Shown here: positions 60,750 to 64,000 of the stretch, in pieces
How positions within the stretch are numbered: the first letter of the stretch is position 1
Layout of the letters: each line of letters opens with the position of its first letter
Assembly (NCBI RefSeq): GCF_040183065.1
Contig: NC_091124.1
Location: forward strand, 96,180,501 to 96,244,500
Reading direction: 5' to 3'
From: Periplaneta americana
Taxonomy: Eukaryota; Arthropoda; Insecta; Blattodea; Blattidae
DNA: 64,000 bases
Made by a program: the position numbers and the translations under genes
The notes under the pieces: model-generated
Database searches by the model: none
What the model saw: only the letters and a program-made list of their open reading frames with translations
What the model was told of the DNA's origin: nothing

Positions 60750-61075
60750 TAGCTCTTTATGTTTAGTATCACGTTGAATTCGCAATTCACGTTAAACTCG
60801 TCATGTGGATCTACTATGATTTCGTGTAAATGATTCTTGAATTCGCTCTGCATCATCATTACTCAAATATTCAGTCTTGGGCGACCTTCTAGGACGATCA
60901 TGATTGCTAACGACTTCCAATAATCTTTGTCGTCACTCTCTAAATATATCTTGGAGTTGGCTCGTTTTCGCTCGTTTTAATGTATTCGGTAATTATTTTA
61001 TCCAAATCACATACGCAGTTTCTTTCGAAAAACAAGTCGGCACAACGGGCACGTTCCTCAACAGTAACCATTTTA
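60750..61075 (-). pseudogene. Mariner-type transposase N-terminal (helix-turn-helix) relic
   Basis: The minus strand reads MVTVEERARCADLFFERNC near 61070, then after stops RPRRSPKTEYLSNDDAERIQ and ESFTRNHSRSTRR at about 60900-60820. A start of the type M-T-x-EE-A-x-CA followed by GRPR-x-S and an N-x5-F-x-R-x-P-x-x-S pattern is the helix-turn-helix region of mariner-like transposases. It is badly decayed. Confidence 0.5.
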
Positions 61076-61284
61076 TCAAATTCAATAAAACAGCTTAACT
61101 CTGCCAGTTAATTACTTCTAGTGATTGATTATAGAAATTTTAGAGTTCATTACAAGACACAAAAGGTTGCATATTCTGTTAAAGCTATTTAAAAACAGTT
61201 CCTTTATTAAAACACAGGTGGAATTTTGTAAGTACTGTATCATAAAACATACATGTTAGACATATTGTTGGAAATACTGTACAT

Positions 61285-61346
61285 TTATTTATTTATTCAT
61301 TCATTCATTCATTCATTCATTCATTCATTCATTCATTCATTCATTC
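61285..61346. repeat. (ATTC)n microsatellite
   Basis: Pure tetranucleotide tract of about 60 bp. Confidence 0.95.
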
Positions 61347-61524
61347 ACTGCATAATGTTGTATGTAAAACATGATGAAAATTCTTCAGCAGATATGGAAT
61401 AAACAGTAATTTTTTCGCTACTTTATACAAGTAATGACACAAATCTTTTCTTAAGACTATAATCAATTACTGTATTTTAGATGAAATTGATTGAATAAAA
61501 AGAATCCGTCAATTGTTCGACCCA

Positions 61525-61527
<3 letters not shown>

Positions 61528-61556
<29 letters not shown>

Positions 61557-61557
61557 C
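61528..61557. repeat. Poly-A tract
   Basis: A run of about 30 adenines. The minus-strand frame with poly-Phe over it is a by-product. Confidence 0.9.
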
Positions 61558-61829
61558 AGACCAAAGAATGGTGCTGACAACGTGTGTTTTCTACAAAATC
61601 TCTGAATATAAGATCGTTCAAAAATATCTTCAAACTTTAAAACGTTATAGAACCAAAAGCCGAAACAATTTTTTGGGCCAAAAATGCCATTCTCTTGTTC
61701 AACAGACGCCATCTTTCCTGTGGCACCATACATGGAGCATTTTATAGACAATATCTTAGAATATTCACAACTATTGGATGATACCATCTTTCAACTGCTG
61801 TAGGTTTCTTGAGTATGCCATGAACACTC

Positions 61830-62215
61830 GTTCTTTAACATCCTCTCAACCAAAGTTCGCTGGATTAAGATTTGGAGAAGGTGCCTACTGGTGATACGAC
61901 TGCCAATATCAGCTGTTTTGCAGGTGTATATATATGGCGGAGCGCCATCGTGCATGAGGATTATGTTTTCCAGATCGTGATTCCTATATGAGTATGATGA
62001 AGGTCAGTAGGAAGCCATTTACTGTAAGTCTCTATTATTCCATTGTTCTCTTCTTCGAAGAAATGCAGACCAATGATGAATTACGAAATGAAGCCACACC
62101 ATACAGTGACTTTCAAATCATGAAAACTTCGTTTAATTAAAACGTGGGAGTCGTTTCCAGATCGCACACATTGTTGAAATAGAACGTTTGCGTTTATAAT
62201 TCCAGAGACGCTATA
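61830..62215 (-). pseudogene. Mariner-type transposase catalytic-domain relic
   Basis: The minus strand gives HDLKVTVWCGFIS near 62110, FIIG-x-x-FFEEENNG near 62070, ETYSKWLPTDL, and ILMHDGAPPYI near 61950 (second Asp), with several stops and a frameshift after it. The VTVWCGF-x-FIIGPYFFEE plus QDGAPPH pattern is that of a mariner-like transposase. It lies downstream of, but in the wrong order for, the helix-turn-helix relic at 60750-61075, so the two are separate insertions. Confidence 0.6.
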
Positions 62216-62705
62216 CAGATATCATTAGAATAAAAAGTGCAAATTTCTACTAAAAGAATGTAATTTAATTGATAATTTGAAAATATATTAATAACAACAG
62301 GCATCAGTCAATAGGTGCAAACTGTTACGTTTTTCATTCATAGTTTTCTGCCCAACGTTGTCTATCACCTGTTATCTTCTTCTGCCTCAAATTTTTCTTT
62401 CATTCATCATTCCTTTCAGCCAATTCTTCATTAGGCAGTTTCTTCTTAGCCAGTGACCCAACTAGTTTCTTTTTAACATCCCGATCAGTTTCAATATTAT
62501 TCTTTCTTTGCCCCCTATTTCTAACTTAATGTTTTATTATATCTGTCCATTTCACACGCTTCATTCTTCTCCATAGTCACATTTAAAATGCTTCCAATCG
62601 TTTCTCTTCACGTTACATTGATGTTAATAATAAAAATCATCTCTGTCATTAACTTAAGATGTAATCTGACACTTGTTAGATCACAAAATTATGCTTTTTC
62701 CGCAG
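62216..62705. other. Maltase intron 2, distal end
   Basis: A pyrimidine-rich stretch at 62340-62560 leads to acceptor CTTTTTCCGCAG ending at 62705. Nothing else was seen. Confidence 0.5.
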
Positions 62706-62866
62706 ATATCATGGTTGTTTTGGACTTCGTGCCAAACCATTCTAGCGACGAACACGAGTGGTTCGAGAAATCCGTGCAAAAGATCGAGCCCTATACAGAT
62801 TACTACGTTTGGCATGACGGCAAGATCGACCCTGACACCGGAATAAGAGTGGAGCCTAGCAACTGG
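62706..62866 (+). CDS. Secreted alpha-glucosidase (maltase, GH13), exon 3
   Basis: The 161-bp exon enters in phase 1 and leaves in phase 0 at donor GTACGT (62867). It encodes DIMVVLDFVPNHSSDEHEWF, then EKSVQKIEPYTDYYVWHDGK and IDPDTGIRVEPSNW. DFVPNHSS is conserved GH13 region I (D-x-V-x-N-H), and the YYVWHDGK...PPNNW-like ending is typical of insect maltases just before the LSVFGGSAW block. Catalytic Asp, Glu and Asp lie in later exons outside the window. Exons 1-3 sum to 489 nt, 163 codons, of a protein that normally has about 580 residues. Confidence 0.92.
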
Positions 62867-63550
62867 GTACGTCTCCTACATTTTTAGCCCTGATATCAAT
62901 CTTATATGTTATCCCAAAGCATGTCGTTCATTTTAAAGGGATCGGAGCAGATACATAAGGACAGTAGGATCAATCCAAGTTGAATCGGTAGAGATAAAGA
63001 GGTACCTATTTGGCGAAGAATTCAATTAAATTCAATTTATTGGTGTTGAAATGTTAAGCAATGTGAGCCGAGCATAATATGTACTAAAAGAGCACTTTCG
63101 TCTCTGGGCGTGTATATTAGTGGTAAGACTTCTTCTTTCGTTATAAGAAGTTGCGCCAAAGAGCAGTTCCGAAGCTTAAACATTGCTCTTACAGATGCGT
63201 CAATGTCATTTTTGGTTGCTCAAAGTCTTGTCTTGCATTAGTTTGTATCGTAGGGCACTTTGTGGAAATCTAACAATTGGCATCTGCAGTACATGTTGTT
63301 TCCTGTCTTCTTGATACCGGTACTATCTTATCTCTCCGACTATGCCGTACTTCTTCCAACCGCATTATAATTTCTACACTCTTAATGTTATCTCTTAATG
63401 TTACTCAAAATATTGGTTTTAAAAGCACATAAGCGCTGCTTCGATTCTTTTTATTTTTATATTCAATTTAGTTCAACTGATATATAATTTTCACATATAT
63501 ACGAGTAATTATCATCTTTTCAATAAGTCTACATTAAGGACATGCATTTT
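62867..63550. other. Maltase intron 3, unassigned
   Basis: No feature was recognised. Confidence 0.4.
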
Positions 63551-63795
63551 GCCTATTAATTGTACATGTATTTATCCATTTATTTATTTATTTATTCATT
63601 TATCTATTTGCTTCTTTGTTTATTTGTTACTTAATTGATTCATTAATTTACTTTTTAATTAATTAATTAATTATTTTATGAAATTATGTATTTATTTATT
63701 TATTTATTTATTTATTTATTCACTTATTATTTATTTACATATTTGTTTACTTATTTATTTACTTTCTTCTTATTAATTGATTGATTGATTAGCTA
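63551..63795. repeat. (TTTA)n-rich degenerate microsatellite
   Basis: ATTTATTTATTC, TTAATTAATTAATTA and TTGATTGATTGATT tetranucleotide stretches alternate. Confidence 0.9.
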
Positions 63796-63805
63796 CGTAT
63801 ATTAT

Positions 63806-64000
63806 TGAAGTTTGAGATGGGCCGGCCATGTAGCACGTGTGGGCGAATCAAGAAATACATATATAGTGTTAGTTGGGAGGCCGGAGAGGAAAAGACCTTT
63901 GGAGAGGCCGAGACGTAGATGGGAGGATAATATAAAAATGCATTTGAGGGAGGTGGGATATGATGATAGAGACTGGATTAATCTTGCTCAGGATAGGCAC
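63806..64000 (+). mobile_element. RT family tail fragment (copy G), cut by the window end
   Basis: It starts at TTTGAGATGGGCCGGCCATG (the RLRWAGHVA region) and reads on through GGCCGAGACGTAGATGGGAG to the window edge at GGATAGGCAC. It is the seventh copy of this family in the window. Confidence 0.88.

Noticed and set aside
62588..62705. Upstream part of the frame containing maltase exon 3
   Set aside because: It precedes a good TTTTTCCGCAG acceptor and does not resemble maltase, so it is intron.

Overview
The window is AT-rich, intron-bearing, repeat-dominated insect DNA. The best guess is a cockroach (Blattodea, Periplaneta-like). This rests on repeated copies of one reverse-transcriptase family with a (TAAG)n tail, on tRNA-derived SINEs, on an excess of the palindrome TAGGCCTA, and on the style of the one host gene. 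The species call is inference from remembered family features, not a search. Almost all open frames are transposon remnants or by-products of tandem repeats.

Host gene. The only gene I regard as functional is the 5' part of a secreted alpha-glucosidase (maltase, GH13) on the + strand. It has exon 1 (signal peptide, 41805-41952), exon 2 (50884-51063) and exon 3 (62706-62866), all with matching splice phases and together 163 codons. The introns are 8.9 and 11.6 kb, and the catalytic core lies beyond the window. A TATA box and initiator sit just upstream of exon 1.

Layout. 1-8 kb: a truncated RT copy, a broken DUF7869-like mobile gene, and a large 27-bp satellite that seems to have grown out of that gene's 3' end, split by a Penelope-like 3' end carrying a hammerhead-like motif. 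8-13 kb: an RT tail, a broken uncharacterised TE gene, a deleted hAT with an 8-bp target duplication, and a Penelope RT fragment. 13-17 kb: simple AT-rich DNA. 17-20 kb: a THAP-domain exon between inverted arms, then a SINE. 21-27 kb: LINE RNase H fragments, a mariner transposase relic, an RT copy carrying a small hAT-like insertion, and a ZBED/hAT fragment. 27.8-30.1 kb: a 17-unit, 111-bp coding-type tandem repeat (37-residue unit), the most gene-like unexplained locus. 32.2-34.8 kb: two RT copies joined tail to tail. 34.86-37.05 kb: an apparently complete hAT element with an uninterrupted 494-aa CGGBP1-like transposase and matching terminal repeats.

The maltase introns hold SINEs, a P-element-like fragment, a 22-bp minisatellite of about 1.5 kb, a 115-bp tandem repeat, a mariner element with 150-bp inverted ends, two small inverted-repeat elements and further mariner relics. 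The window ends inside another RT copy.
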